In this document: positions 43,355 through 54,500 of the stretch, piece by piece
Numbering within the stretch: position 1 is the stretch's first letter
Layout of the letters: every line of letters starts with the position of its first letter
Assembly (NCBI GenBank): GCA_033439295.1
Contig: JAVTLE010000001.1
Coordinates: forward strand, 1,860,001-1,924,000
Source of the DNA: Deuterostichococcus epilithicus
Lineage: Eukaryota; Chlorophyta; Trebouxiophyceae; Prasiolales; Stichococcaceae
DNA length: 64,000 nucleotides
Reading direction: 5' to 3'
Notes under the pieces: model-generated
What the model was told of the DNA's origin: nothing
Seen by the model: only the letters and a program-made list of their open reading frames with translations
The model's database searches: none
Program-made: the position numbers and the translations under genes

Positions 43355-43905
43355 GAGGGCGGGCCTTTGTTGCCGCAGACTCTGCGGTAACGCCGCCCAG
43401 GGTCCCCAGATACTTTGGCGGCCCTGCGGAATGCGACGTCGAGAAGTTCAGAACGAGAGAGCGGCGGGAGGACCAGGGCTACACCCTGTCGTGCCCCATT
43501 ACCTATCAGAGACCCATGGAGTCAGTCAAACCCCTGCTCTACCTCCCTGCCACCACAAAGGCCGATCGCCTGAAGGTCGCGCGCGCATCGCAGCATGGAC
43601 CCCCAAGCCCGCCTCGCATCAAAAACGTGACTCGCTCCCGTTTTCCTCTGCCGTGCCACCATCGCATTCTGAACGTCTTGAAGTCACTGACCGCCTCTGA
43701 GTCGGCGTCGTCGCGGCGGTGGGCTCCAGCCACCGCTCCTCGGCCTCCACCACCGCGTCGCCGATGGCGTAGCTCCACCGGGCCGGCAGCTTGATGACAG
43801 CCTCTCCATGATGTCGCACATCCAATGCCACTTGCGGGCCGCCAGCTGCTCCGCGGCGTCCACCCAGCCGCACTCGTCGGCGGCGTTGTGCGCCGCGCGT
43901 AACAG
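43355..43905. other. Central segment of the foldback element with coding-like remnants
   Basis: On the plus strand, 43382-43530 reads YFGGPAECDVEKFRTRERRE then DQGYTLSCPITYQRPMES in one frame. On the minus strand, about 43905-43790 reads NAADECGWVDAAEQLAARKW then HWMCDIMERL, and a second frame continues PARWSYAIGDAVVEAEERWL. The KWHWMCDIMERL-PARW pattern is loosely like the extreme C-terminus of some LINE reverse transcriptases, but this is weak. These may be captured gene fragments or remains of the element's own gene. I do not recognise a product. Confidence 0.35.
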
Positions 43906-45010
43906 AAAAAAGGCAACGGAAGAAAAAATGCATACAACGGAAGAAAGGAATGTTGCGCGCGGAACAGAAGAAGAGATATATACAACGGAAGAAAGCCACA
44001 ACAAGACTTTCTTCCGTTGTATGCATGGTTTCTTCTGCTGGCGCCGTTGTATGTCTGTTTTCTTCCGTTGCAGCGCCAACAGAAGAAAATATACCTAGGG
44101 ATGCGACTCTGCTTCCTTTCTTCCGTTGTATGCATGTGTTCTTCCGTTGCAGTGCCAGCTGAAGATGACATTCACACAACAGAAGAAAAGCAACGGAAGA
44201 AAAGATGTATACAACGGAAGAAAGGAATGTTGGCGCTGCAACGGAAGGAAAAATGCATACAACGGAAGAAAGCCACATCAACACTTTGCGCCGTTGTATG
44301 TCTGTTTTCTTCCGTTGCAGCGCCAACAGAAGGAAAAGGAAACGACTCTGTTACCTTTCTTCCGTTGTATGCATTTTTTCTTCCGTTGCAGCGCCAACAG
44401 AAGAAAACAAACATACAACAGACGAAAAGAAACGGAAGAAAAAATGTATACAACGGAAGAAAGGTAAAAATGCATGTAACCGAAGAAAGCCAGGATAAGA
44501 CTTACTTCCGTTGTATGTTTGTTTTTTTCCGTTGCAGTGCCAATAGAAGGAGAAATGCATCAGAAGACAGTCCAATTCCGTTATGTGTTTGTTTTCTTCT
44601 GTCGGCGCTGCACCGGAAGAAAAGAAGAAAGAAGCCAAAGCAAGAATTTCTTCCGTTGTATATTTGGTTTCTTCTGTTGGCGCTGCAACGGAAGAAAAAT
44701 TGCATACAACGGAAGAAAGCCAGGACTGGGACTTTCTTCCGTTGTATGCTTGTCTTCTTCTGTTGGCGCTGCAACGGAAGAAAAAATGCATACAACGGAA
44801 GAAAGCCAGGATTGGACATTTCTTCCGTTGTATGTTTGTGTTCTTCTGTTGGCGCTGCAACAGAAGAAAAAATGCATACAACGGAAGAAAGCCAGGATTG
44901 GGACTTTCTTCCGTTGTATGTTTGCTTTCTTCTGTTGCTCTCCGAAAAGAAAAGAAAAACCGTGTACAAAGGAGGAAAGAGTGAAGAAAGAATAGGGCGC
45001 ACTTTCTTCC
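43905..45010. repeat. Array of nested inverted repeats, ~86-bp period
   Basis: The sequence alternates CATACAACGGAAGAAAG and its complement CTTTCTTCCGTTGTATG, with the linker TTCTTCTGTTGGCGCTGC between. Between 44644 and 44950 the period is a regular 86-87 bp (unit starts near 44644, 44730, 44817, 44903). Each unit holds one facing pair (GGAAGAAAGCCAGGA...ACTTTCTTCC) able to form a hairpin. Less regular copies continue left to 43905 and recur in the left arm (42850-43040). Runs of open reading frame on both strands across this array come from the repeat, not from genes. Confidence 0.9.
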
Positions 45011-45170
45011 GTTGCATGCTCGCATAAATTTCGGCCAAGCCTCGCGAATGAGCGCTGCTAGCACTGCACGCCACGTCCGGCTTTTCCGTTGAACCATGAA
45101 GCGGAAAAAGAGGAGAAAATAAAGAAAACGCATGCAGCGGAGGAAGAGAAGAGAAGAGAGAGGGAGGGAA

Positions 45171-45791
45171 CGCGCGGAACGGAAGGAAAATGCATACAAC
45201 GGAAGAAAGCCAGGATTGGACTAGAGTAGCGGGAGAAGACCCCAAGTTGGAAGGCCATTCATGTTTGCATTTCCGTCCTCCCTACACACGCTCCGCCGCC
45301 TGTGTCTCCGCAATTTGGCAATAGGACATGTCGCAACGCAGAAATTGTCTGAAAACCAAGATGCAGCACCCTCCGAAGCAGCGGCCCTGAACCCTAAGAG
45401 AGCCAGCAGGAATTGTCAATGGGTAGGTCCAGCACCACTTGCACCCGGTCAACTGATGCCAAGAGGTGAGCATCACGACTGCAAAATTCGCACCGCCATA
45501 ATGAGCACAGACACAGCCTAGATGTCATGATAATCTTGTTGCACAGACCTGCTTACAGTGGCGGCGCATGGCCAGGACTCATTTTCTGAGATTTAATAAC
45601 TCGGAACGCCCAGTGACTCTTGGTTGACTGAACATGGCGAAGCCGCACAATGTTCAAGGGTCTATCTCACTAGCAGAATTGTGTATGCACAATGAATTTC
45701 ATGACGTTCGCAAAAATACTCATGGAAAAACTTGCCAGCGGTAGGTATATAGCTAGGAACAGCCGGCAAAGTGTGGACAGTCAACCTTCAG
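45171..45791. other. Intergenic region right of the foldback element
   Basis: About 620 bp. The first about 45 bp still resemble the foldback repeat. The remainder is unique sequence downstream of the GT31/PAN gene. No exon is supported. Confidence 0.45.
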
Positions 45792-47910
45792 TCATACTTG
45801 AAGCTGGCGGTCGCTGCAGAAAAACCGGTCGAGCATGGCTCCAGAGACGAACTGGCCGCGCTTGAGCGGCACGTTGATCCTGTCGAAGGTCTGCTGCATG
45901 GTGCACACGCCCGTGTCCCCACGGTGCGTCCACTGCACGCACCTTGGGCGCGCCGCACACAACTCCGAGCAGGCCGTCGCATTGGCGGCGCTGCCCGTCT
46001 CCAACAACCAGCCGGTAGTCGTCACGCCCTCGAGCTGGAGCTGCGAGGCACCCTGTAGCTCAAGCTGCAGGCCAGGCGCATCCAGCGGCGCCCGCATGCG
46101 GCGCCAGAGCTCTGCATACGTAGGCCGGCGGCCGGGCGCCACGGCCTCGGCGTCGAAAACCAGCTGCATCTGCTCCGGCTGCAGGTGGTGGATCGCGAAC
46201 ACCCGGGCACAGGGGTGCTGCTGCGGCCACTGCAGCGCTAGACCCTCGAGCGGTTTTTTCCGGTCCGGGTCTGGCAAGCCTGGTGGGAAGTTCATCATGA
46301 GCGTGTCAAACTCCAGCGCCTCCACATTGTACCGCACGCCGGCCTTGCGCAGGCACAGCGTTGTTTGCACGTCGCCAAACATGTAGGTACCCTCCACGAT
46401 CCGCTCCAAACAGGTCGCCAGGGTGTCCATCATCATCCGCATGCCGCGTCTGCATGCATACGGCGAGCATGAACCTTTCGCCAGCTGATCGACTCTGGAG
46501 CTTGGTGCCGGATGCGGCGCAGCATGTGGGCGTCAGGCCGTGCACGAGATGTTGCCTCAGCAACACACACTCACTTGGAGACGATCATGCCCTCGCCGCC
46601 ATGCGGCATCTGCCCGCCCTCGAATTCAGCGCCTGTGTATTGGCGAAATGCTACCTTTGATGGTGTGATGCCACATGCGAACAGAGGCACCTATTGCAAG
46701 CCAGAAGAACGGCACTTTACAGGCCCAGACGCAGTCTTGTGGTGGTAACAGCGGTGCACTTGTGTGCTAGCGGCAAAGGCAGAGGAGCCCACCGATGACC
46801 AGGTTGCGGCTGGGGAGGAAGGTGTAGGGGTTCCCCATATACATGGGCCTGTCCGGATTGAACTTGTGGATGAAGTCCCTGAAGTTGTCCATGAGCCAGT
46901 ACGCATCATCGTCGATGCTGATGTACCATGCCGCCCGCGGGAAGGCGTCATGCAGCGCGCCCCAGCCGGGGATGTTCTTGTACCTGCAGTGTGAAATGCT
47001 GCATTTCCTCCAGCAGAGCAAGGGCCAGGCAGACGGCTCTGGAGCACTTCGCCAGCAGGCAGGTGCTCTTGACCCTGCACAATTCATAAAAGCAAAGTTG
47101 CGGCATCAAAAGGCTGCTCATGTCCCGGCAAGAGCAAACCAGCTCCTGCTGCCCTTCCTGAAAGATTGTCGAAACCTCTTGCCTGTCCATGATGTAGCCT
47201 CGCGACCCGAACTCGCTCTGCCACAGCAGCTTGCGCGCCGCTGCCGTCGTGTTAACGCCACCGTCGGAAGGACCTGCCTTTCTGAGCATCGTATGGAACG
47301 CTCGCAGCTGCTCCAGCGCCGGCGTCGCCACGTCAATGACTTTGACGATGCCAGCGGCGTCTGCGGCGTTCATGGCACGCCACTTTTGCCTGAGCAGTCC
47401 CGTGCGCAGCAGTAAGCCCATGTGCAAATTCTACAAATAAAGTGCCCACCTGGCTCGGCGCCCACCAGGATGCAGTTCTTGATGCGCGACAGGAAGGTGA
47501 GCAGCTGCATGGGCACACGGCTCTGGGCCGTCAAGGAGCCCGTCTTGATGAGAAAGGCAAAGTCGTCCTGCCATGGCTCCGCAAGAGTGCGGTCCTCTGG
47601 CGACAGCGGTCCTTCGGGGACGCAGGAGCGATCCTGCAGCGCAGGCGAGTCGTGTGGTAATTGAGAGCCGTTGCAGGAGGGGGGTTTGTCATGCACATCA
47701 CCGCAGGGGTGCCAACTGATCTCCATTTGACGCGCGCCATGTTTCTTGTCCGACCAGCAAGCAGCTCGCGGAGGTTGCTTTGCAGGCGCAAAAACTTGCC
47801 CGAAAAGCGACGGCTAGCAAACTGAGTCCAACCAGCACCGCGATGGGGCCAGGTGCCAGCGCCACATGCCGGCTGCGCAGCGCCACACGCCTGGTTTGTT
47901 GCCTGGGCAT
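45792..47910 (-). CDS. GT31/Fringe-like glycosyltransferase with C-terminal PAN/apple domain
   Basis: The start ATG at 47908-47910 gives a basic N-terminus and a signal anchor (LAPGPIAVLVGLSLLAVAF, about residues 18-36). Next is DDFAFLIKTGSLTAQSRVPM with LLTFLSRIKNCILVGAEPGG (about 47590-47455), the Fringe-type opening strand. It is followed by KLLWQSEFGSRGYIMDRQE (about 47230), then NIPGWGALHDAFPRAAWYIS and IDDDAYWLMDNFRDFIHKF (about 46980-46860), where DDD is the metal-binding motif. NPDRPMYMGNPYTFLPSRNL leads to FEGGQMPHGGEGMIVSK (about 46620-46570), the family's HGGAG motif, with a GTGAGT donor. The exon at 46442-45792 holds MMMDTLATCLERI and a C-terminal cysteine-rich module (TACSELCAARPRCVQWTHRG, then VCTMQQTF), a PAN/apple fold normally used to bind carbohydrate or protein. 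Likely a Golgi lumen enzyme. The fusion with PAN is unusual for the animal and plant family but plausible in algae. Confidence 0.75.
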
Positions 47911-48572
47911 GCACCGACCGCGAAACGACAATGCGCACTCGTTTCTGCGTTAGATGATGCTGCCTGCGATTGCCACCACATACACCGCTACGATCCTGGC
48001 AATTTAGAATCAATTTTTTTCGTCAGTTCGATCGCAAACCCAAGTCACGCTGCTCTGCCCGAACGGGTTAAGATGTCTGCTGCTCTCTCGATATGCATGC
48101 AAGAGGTACTTGCAAACGCTGCAAATGGAAAGGTGTGGACAGTGCTTGGCTGGACACTGATCGGAAATGGGGATGAAGTTTTGCAAGGAACTCTAGACTC
48201 TCAGCCCCAGTGTCGCTGCAGGAAAGTTTTAGGCACAGGTGTCCAAACCACCTGTCTGATACCAAGGGGGTTTGGCGACACGAGTGTCGTGTTTCTGTCA
48301 GCAAATGAATGTCCGAGAGCTTCGCCGCTCCCGAAGCTTCAGCCTGCGAGTTTACTTCCCACAGCGCGCCATTGCACCGCTCCCTGCCCCGAGGCCCTCT
48401 ACACTTCCCACGGTCGCACATCTGTACACTTCCGTCCTGCCGCAACAGCCAGCAGGGGCTGCGCATGCGATGGCCTCTTTCCCCATGCCGCACGGACGCT
48501 GCACCAGAACATTACCGCTGCACCGGCAGACCACTACACCGACAAGCTACCACTGCAGGCACAAAGGTGTTC
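47911..48572. other. Intergenic region between VPS35 and GT31/PAN genes
   Basis: About 660 bp between two minus-strand genes. It contains the 3' flank of VPS35 and the promoter region of the glycosyltransferase. Long open frames here have no family match and look like chance. Nothing else is supported. Confidence 0.4.
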
Positions 48573-51500
48573 TCAAGCCGACGCCTGCGCCGCCTGCACG
48601 CGTTCCAGGTGCGCGACGGTAGCAGCATGGTAGCGCAGCAGCCCTGCATCCTTCTGGCAAGGCTCCGTAGCCACCTCGTTGGACACGAGCTCCAGCAGAT
48701 CCTGCGTCAAGTAAATCTGCTATCTCAGTTTGGTATTCTGTGGTTGTCAGTCAAGCGCAGAAAACGCCGGGGGACTGGGCAAACTGTCGTGCCTGCATCC
48801 AGCATGTCGCCCTTGCCAGCAGTGCCCTGATGTGCAGCGTGTCATCTGCAGGCGGCCAAAACGATCGGTGTTGCCAGTCATAGCACCATAGTGGTCGCAA
48901 CTGCTCTAGAGTGAATTCGAAGGAGCCAGCAAGTCGGCACTCGGGGCAGGACCCTGAACGGCGCTACCTGCAGTACGTCCGGCGTGATGTTGGGGTTGCC
49001 GGCGGCGTAGTGCGTCGCATATGCATTGAGGATGTCCACAAACAGCCACACCGGGCCGCTCAGGCCGGTTGCCCGTGGCGCGACCGCCAGCTGCTGCGCC
49101 GCCGCGTTTGCCAGCTTCAGCGCCCGCTTGAGGCAGACCATGACGGCGTCTGCGTCCCTGACCTGAGCGGCACAAAACACCTAATATCGTGAATGAAGTT
49201 CTTGGAGTGTCAGAGTGTCTCAGCTTGCTTTCACCTTTTGAATCACGGCTTGCTGGCGCTCGATTTGCAAACGAGACCAGCCCTGCTTCTTGTGCTGTTG
49301 CCACAGTGTTTGCTGTGGACGGCGCTTTTGATCTCATCATCGCGAACCATGGCAAGAGATGCTCAATGATGGCTCGCAGGAGGCGCGAAAGCCAATGCAT
49401 GTGCTCACGTTGGCCTGGCGACACTGACCGCCTAGTGGCTGCGCAGCTGCGCTTGAATAACAGCTGACTCCTCACCAGCGGTTGCAGCTCGCCGGTCTCC
49501 GCGGCACCGTCATTGCCGGCACCTGGCGATGGTGCGGCAGCCAAAGCAGAGGGTTCTGCATCATCTGCAGAGATGGCGGCGTCCGGCTGTTCGGCTTCTG
49601 CATCGTCCTCGGCAGCATCTGGTTGAGGCACCGCCTCTGCATCTGCTGCCGCTGCCGGTGCTGCCGGCTCATCCTGCATGGGCACGAGCTGAGTCACCCA
49701 CGTGTGGTTGTTTCCCCGCAGTCGTGCCTGCAGCCCGGCGTACGCTGCTTCACCAGCAGCAACTGACAGCGCCGAAGTTCGTGCGCATTTGCAGAGGCCT
49801 GCTGCTCTCCCAAGCCCCACAAGCAAATACACAAACAAGACTGCAAGGCGCCGCACCTCCGCCGCCGCCGCCGCCGCCGGCGCGCCCTCCTCTGGCTGCC
49901 AGAACAGGTGCGCGCACGCAAGCACCGCGCGACACTGGTCGCCGCGCCGCAGCAGCTTCGCGGAAAAGCCAGTGGCCTTGTGCGCCAGGGCGCCGCGGGA
50001 GTCGGGGCCGAACACGCGGCAGGCGTGCAGGGCGCCGACGATGGAATGAAGCGCCGCCACCTCGGACTTGCTGTCCGGCACCGCCTCCTCATACAGCAGG
50101 AACGCCTGCGGGAGTGTGCAAAGTGGATGTGAAATGAATCGACGAGAGGCGACGAATCTCACCCTCAATGTCGTGCACCGCCTCCACATACAGCATGAAC
50201 GCCTGCGGAGTGATTGTGCAGGGTCATTGCTGAAGGTGCAAATAACACGGTTCTCAAAGGACAGATGCGAGTGACCTGTGCGACTCGCTTGCAGGGCAGC
50301 GTCCTGCTGCAACCTCGAGGGCCTTGCCTAGTTCTGGACTTCCAGCACAGTGCCCGGGGCCGGCAGCCGGCACCCACCTGCTCAAACACCTCGTAGCCAA
50401 TGAGCTGCACGCACCTTGACAAATTGAGGACATGGGCAACATCTGGAAACACCTGCTCGAAGAACTCGTAAGCGATGAGCTCCGCGTGCGCCTCCTGGCT
50501 TGCCGCGGTGGCTGCCGCCAGCAGCAGGCCCAGCGCCGCATTGGCGCGCCCTGGGACGTCCGCCAGATCCACCAGCACCCCGTGCGTGAATTGCAGTACC
50601 TGCAGCCCCGAAAAACATAGCACGCTGCTGAGCTGTGCGCAAAATGCAGCGCCTGCACCCCGGAAGAGCGCGCACACATCGCAGTGCTGCCCAGTTGCAT
50701 ATCGGCGATGTCAAATGCAGCCCGAGGCCTGCAAGTTTGTGTGTGAGCACATGTCAGGGGTTCGAGACGCCCAGCCGCAGTCTGAAACAAAACAAACATG
50801 CTGCACTGGCTCGCCAGCCGCTCCTCACTTGCAAGACTGAGACGGCAGCTGCGGCTGCACAATGGCGGCAGGCTACTTTGTGAGACGAGAACCGGAGTGC
50901 ACACGGGCTGCGCACACTCTGGGCGGTCGGCTCGCCGCCTGCCGCAGCGCCGTAGCTGCGGCACAGCACGCGCACTAGCCGTAGTGCGGCAGCCGCAAGC
51001 GGCGGCAGCACGCGGCCCGCCCGTCGGGGGCCGCCCGTGGCAAACCTGGGCGCGCACAAGTCACAGCGGCGTCAGGGAGAATATCTAGGCTGGCATTCAG
51101 TTGCAGTGCTCTCTCTGGCGGTGCTTTCGCTTCCATACTGACAGCAGAGTCGGCACCTGCGGTACAAGCAAGCAAGTCCCCCAGGGATGGCCAGGGGGAA
51201 GCAAACCCAGGCGCCTGCCGCGAGGTCTCGAGAGCAAAATGGGCATCCCAAATGCATGAGCGAGTCTGCACCTCTTCCTGGCGGCCTGCAGGATCTCGAA
51301 TTGCATGGCGGCATCCGGCGAGGACAGGCGGTGCACCAGACGAGCCACCTGGCCCTGCTCGTCCGCAAAGTCCTGTGACAGAGTACAGGATGTTCAGGGT
51401 TCTCAGCCAGGTTTTGGGCCACCTAGCCCTCCCTACAGCAGGGTTCCGGGTGTCCAGTATGTGGGCAGGCAATGAGGCGGCTATTGCTCCGCCACGCAGG

Positions 51501-54500
51501 CCCACTGGACATGTGCGGACCAGGACAGTGCCATCAGCAGTGCAGCAGATGCCTGCCAGAGGCATGCGCTCGTGGCACACACAACGCTCTACAAGTCGCA
51601 TGTGTGAGATGTTAGATGCATATGCGGGGACATGGCTGCTACACCACCAAGTGAAGGGCTGCTACAGGCCACATCGCACACATCACACGCTCACCTCATC
51701 ATCGGGCTCGTCCGCGGCACCCTCCGCGTCTTGCACCAGCGGCGCTATGAAGTCGAACAGCCGCTCCACTTGGTCCACAGTTGTCACCTGTGCACAGCCA
51801 AAACTTTAGAGCTTCAGTGCTGCAAGATATTGGAGCCGCAGGCGACGCTGCAAGTGCTTGATGGGAGCAGCGCGGATCGGATGCGCCAGTCTCACATTGC
51901 CAGGGTGCACTTGGTGGAAAACGAGGTCCTCGATTGAGCTGTCGACGCATCCTGCCGTCAGTGCGCACATGCGCTGACGCTGTTGCATTATTGCGCCAGC
52001 ACAAGGCCGGCGGGAGCAGCCTACCGCTTCGAGGGTCATCAGAGCAAGTGTTTCCAGAGGGCAAGGGCGGGTTGCCGCATTGGCGGCGCCCCAGGGCCAG
52101 CACAGCCCTGGACGGGAGGCAGCAGGAGTCTCCTATGGCCAGCACCGCCCAGGGCGGGAGGCAGCATGGGTGTCCCCAACATCCATCGTGTGCTATATCC
52201 TACATTCTTGACCACTGTCCGTACCTGCATGTCCGCCGTCAGCCTCGCGCGCACTCTCCCAACAATGCTGGTCCCGCAATTGCAAACTTGAGACGCCCTG
52301 TTTCCTCACCTGTGTGTCCGCCTTGAGCACCGCGCGCACGACCGTCAGCGCCATCTCGCGCCGCGCGCCGGGCGTCAGGCAGCCCATCAGCGGTGTGTAG
52401 GCGCCCAGGCCCAGCACCGTGACGACGTTGTACGCCTCCAGCGGCACAGATAGCAGGTCCACGACACGGCGCTCGCCGCGAGCGTCACTCATGTCGCGAT
52501 CTGCCAGCGCCTGCGGCGAGGGAGCGGGTTGCGGGTTTTGGCCTAAACGCCTGGGTGAGAGGCCGCTGTGGATGCCTTTGATCGAGACCATGGCAGGTCG
52601 CTCCGTACACCGGGGGGGGGGCTAACCCCACGCACTGGCCAGACTTGCTGTGTGGCAGTACAAACCTCTGCAGAGGTGGAGGAGGCGTCGCTTTCCAGCA
52701 CATTGTTTTTTCTGTCATGTTCTCTGCTGCTCTGCACACAAGAGGGCAGCGTGACCCCCACGCCATCACCAGGAGGTGAGTGGGGAGGAGCACATGCGAA
52801 AAACGTGCAGGGGAAGTGCGCCTGGCGCACCTCGGCGCAGGCCGCCAGCACGGCGTCGATGTGCTCTAGGTTGTCGGGGTACACGGCCCCCGCAAAGCGC
52901 GCCAGCCCTATGTGGATCGCCGCCACGTCCGCCACTGGCATGTCCGCGTGCGCCTCTGCGATCTACGGCAGGTCGGCATGCAACACGTGAAGCTGTCGCG
53001 CCACGGTGTGCTACCCATGCTTTCATATTGCACATGCGTGGAAGGTGCCAGGCCCTGCAGCCAGCAGCTTGATGCGAGAGCACGTGCCAGCTGCACCTTG
53101 CACCAAGGCGGCCGGCGCGGACAATGCATTGCCGGCGGCAGCCTTGAGGCGGCCAAAGACTTCCGCCTGGTCCAGCTGGCGCCGCACGGCCATCAATGAT
53201 GTCGTGCACTATAATATCTTGTCGCCAGGGTCCCAGAATGCCATGACCTTGCCAGCGGTGGCCTTGAGGCGGCCGAAGGCGTCCGCCTCATCCAATTGGC
53301 GCCGCACCGCCGGATCGCCTGTCGCCACAAAGCGTGCGAGCCGGTCCATGAGGCTGGCCATGATGCCAGCCAGCCGCACGCCCGGCTGCAGCTCCGGCAC
53401 AGCGCCCAGCAGGGTTTCCAAGGTGCCGAGGTGGAACTCGTCTGGGAAGCCCTGCAGCAAGGACCGAACTCAACGATGAGAACTGCGGCTGCTGTCGGTT
53501 GCTCCTCCAAGCGTGCCACACAAGCGAGACGGCCGCCGAGTCGTGAGATCTCCAGAGTGAACGGGTGGGACTCGTCCAGGTAGCTCTGCAGTTGCGCGCA
53601 CAGATTCGCTTGCAGCTGACTCGGTCTTCTGCCGGCAAAGTCCCGTATGGTCCCGCCAAGATGTGGGCAGCTTGTCATGCCAGCTGTGAACGAGATCCTG
53701 GCGCGTGCTCCCCCCCTCGAGTGTCCACACTGTCGTGCTCACAGGCCAACGACTCACCTCCTGCGGGCTGGTGGGTTACACAAACTCGGACGATACCACA
53801 GAATATTTTAGTTTGGGTGTCATCAGTGTTGGGGACTCTTCACACGCCTGGATGAGCGCCTGCATGAGGTACTGCTGCGCGATGTCATCGCGGCAGCCGA
53901 CCACCTGCTCCAGCACGCGCGGCAGAACTTTCGCCGCGTACAGCTCGAAGCGCAGCCCGTCCAGCTGGCTGACATAGGTCAGGTTCTTGCCCACCAGGTC
54001 GGCCAGCTGCTGCCGCTCTTTTTCGCGTGCCGCCCGCTCCTGCACCCGCGTGGAGCCCTGCACAGCACAGGCAGCTGCCAGGTCTGGGAGGGGCCTCTGA
54101 GGGAGAGGCACGCCGGTGCAGGGCACAGCCGCTAGGTGACGAAGCGCGGCGCCGCTGCACGACTGCCTGCATGCTCAGGCGTGCTGGCTATGTGGCTAGG
54201 GCTTCTGTGCCGGCAGCTGTCCCGCCGATGTGGCGTCAGGTGCAGCAGCCGGAGGCCCAGCGTCCATCACGGGAGCTTGCAGATCCACTGCAGCACTCTC
54301 TCTCCCCACACCAGCGGCGGCACAGCGGCAGCACGGCTGTCTGTGTGCAAACTCTTTGGACGTGCCTGGTGCTGCATGCGGACCCACAGCTTGTTCATCT
54401 CCGTGAAGTTCTGCAGCAGAAACTCCAGAGCGTCGACGGTGTCGCCGCCCGCCTCGGAGTCGTAGCCACTGCCCGCGTCCGGCAGCAGCCCACGCACCGC

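Larger units (their letters stand above)
42690..45170. mobile_element. Foldback-type DNA element with long terminal inverted repeats
   Basis: The left end (42690-42862) and right end (45001-45170) are inverted copies of each other. Both contain, in mirror order, a CT-rich TTCCCTCTCTTCTC tract, CTTCCTCCG(T/C)TG(T/C)ATGCG, ATGGTTCAACGGAAAAG, CGGACGTGGCGTGCAGTGC and GCGAGCATGCAACGGAAG. Inside, both arms are filled with shorter inverted repeats (see 43905-45010). The centre (about 43050-43905) is unrelated sequence with decayed coding-like stretches. No complete transposase was seen. The structure fits a foldback or Galileo-like non-autonomous DNA element. A further copy of the CATACAACGGAAGAAAG motif lies just outside the right end (45192-45215), so the boundary is not sharp. 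No target-site duplication was identified by eye. Confidence 0.65.

Noticed and set aside
43905-45010. Overlapping open frames up to 336 codons on both strands
   Set aside because: They are translations of the 86-bp inverted-repeat array (recurrent NGRKPG, FFRCM and similar) and have no family motif.
43905-45010. Possible CRISPR array, because of regular short repeats
   Set aside because: The spacers are not unique, the repeats are inverted pairs, there are no cas genes and the context is eukaryotic.
47866-48633. A 255-codon open frame on the plus strand
   Set aside because: It overlaps the end of VPS35 and the start of the GT31/PAN gene in antisense and has no family features.
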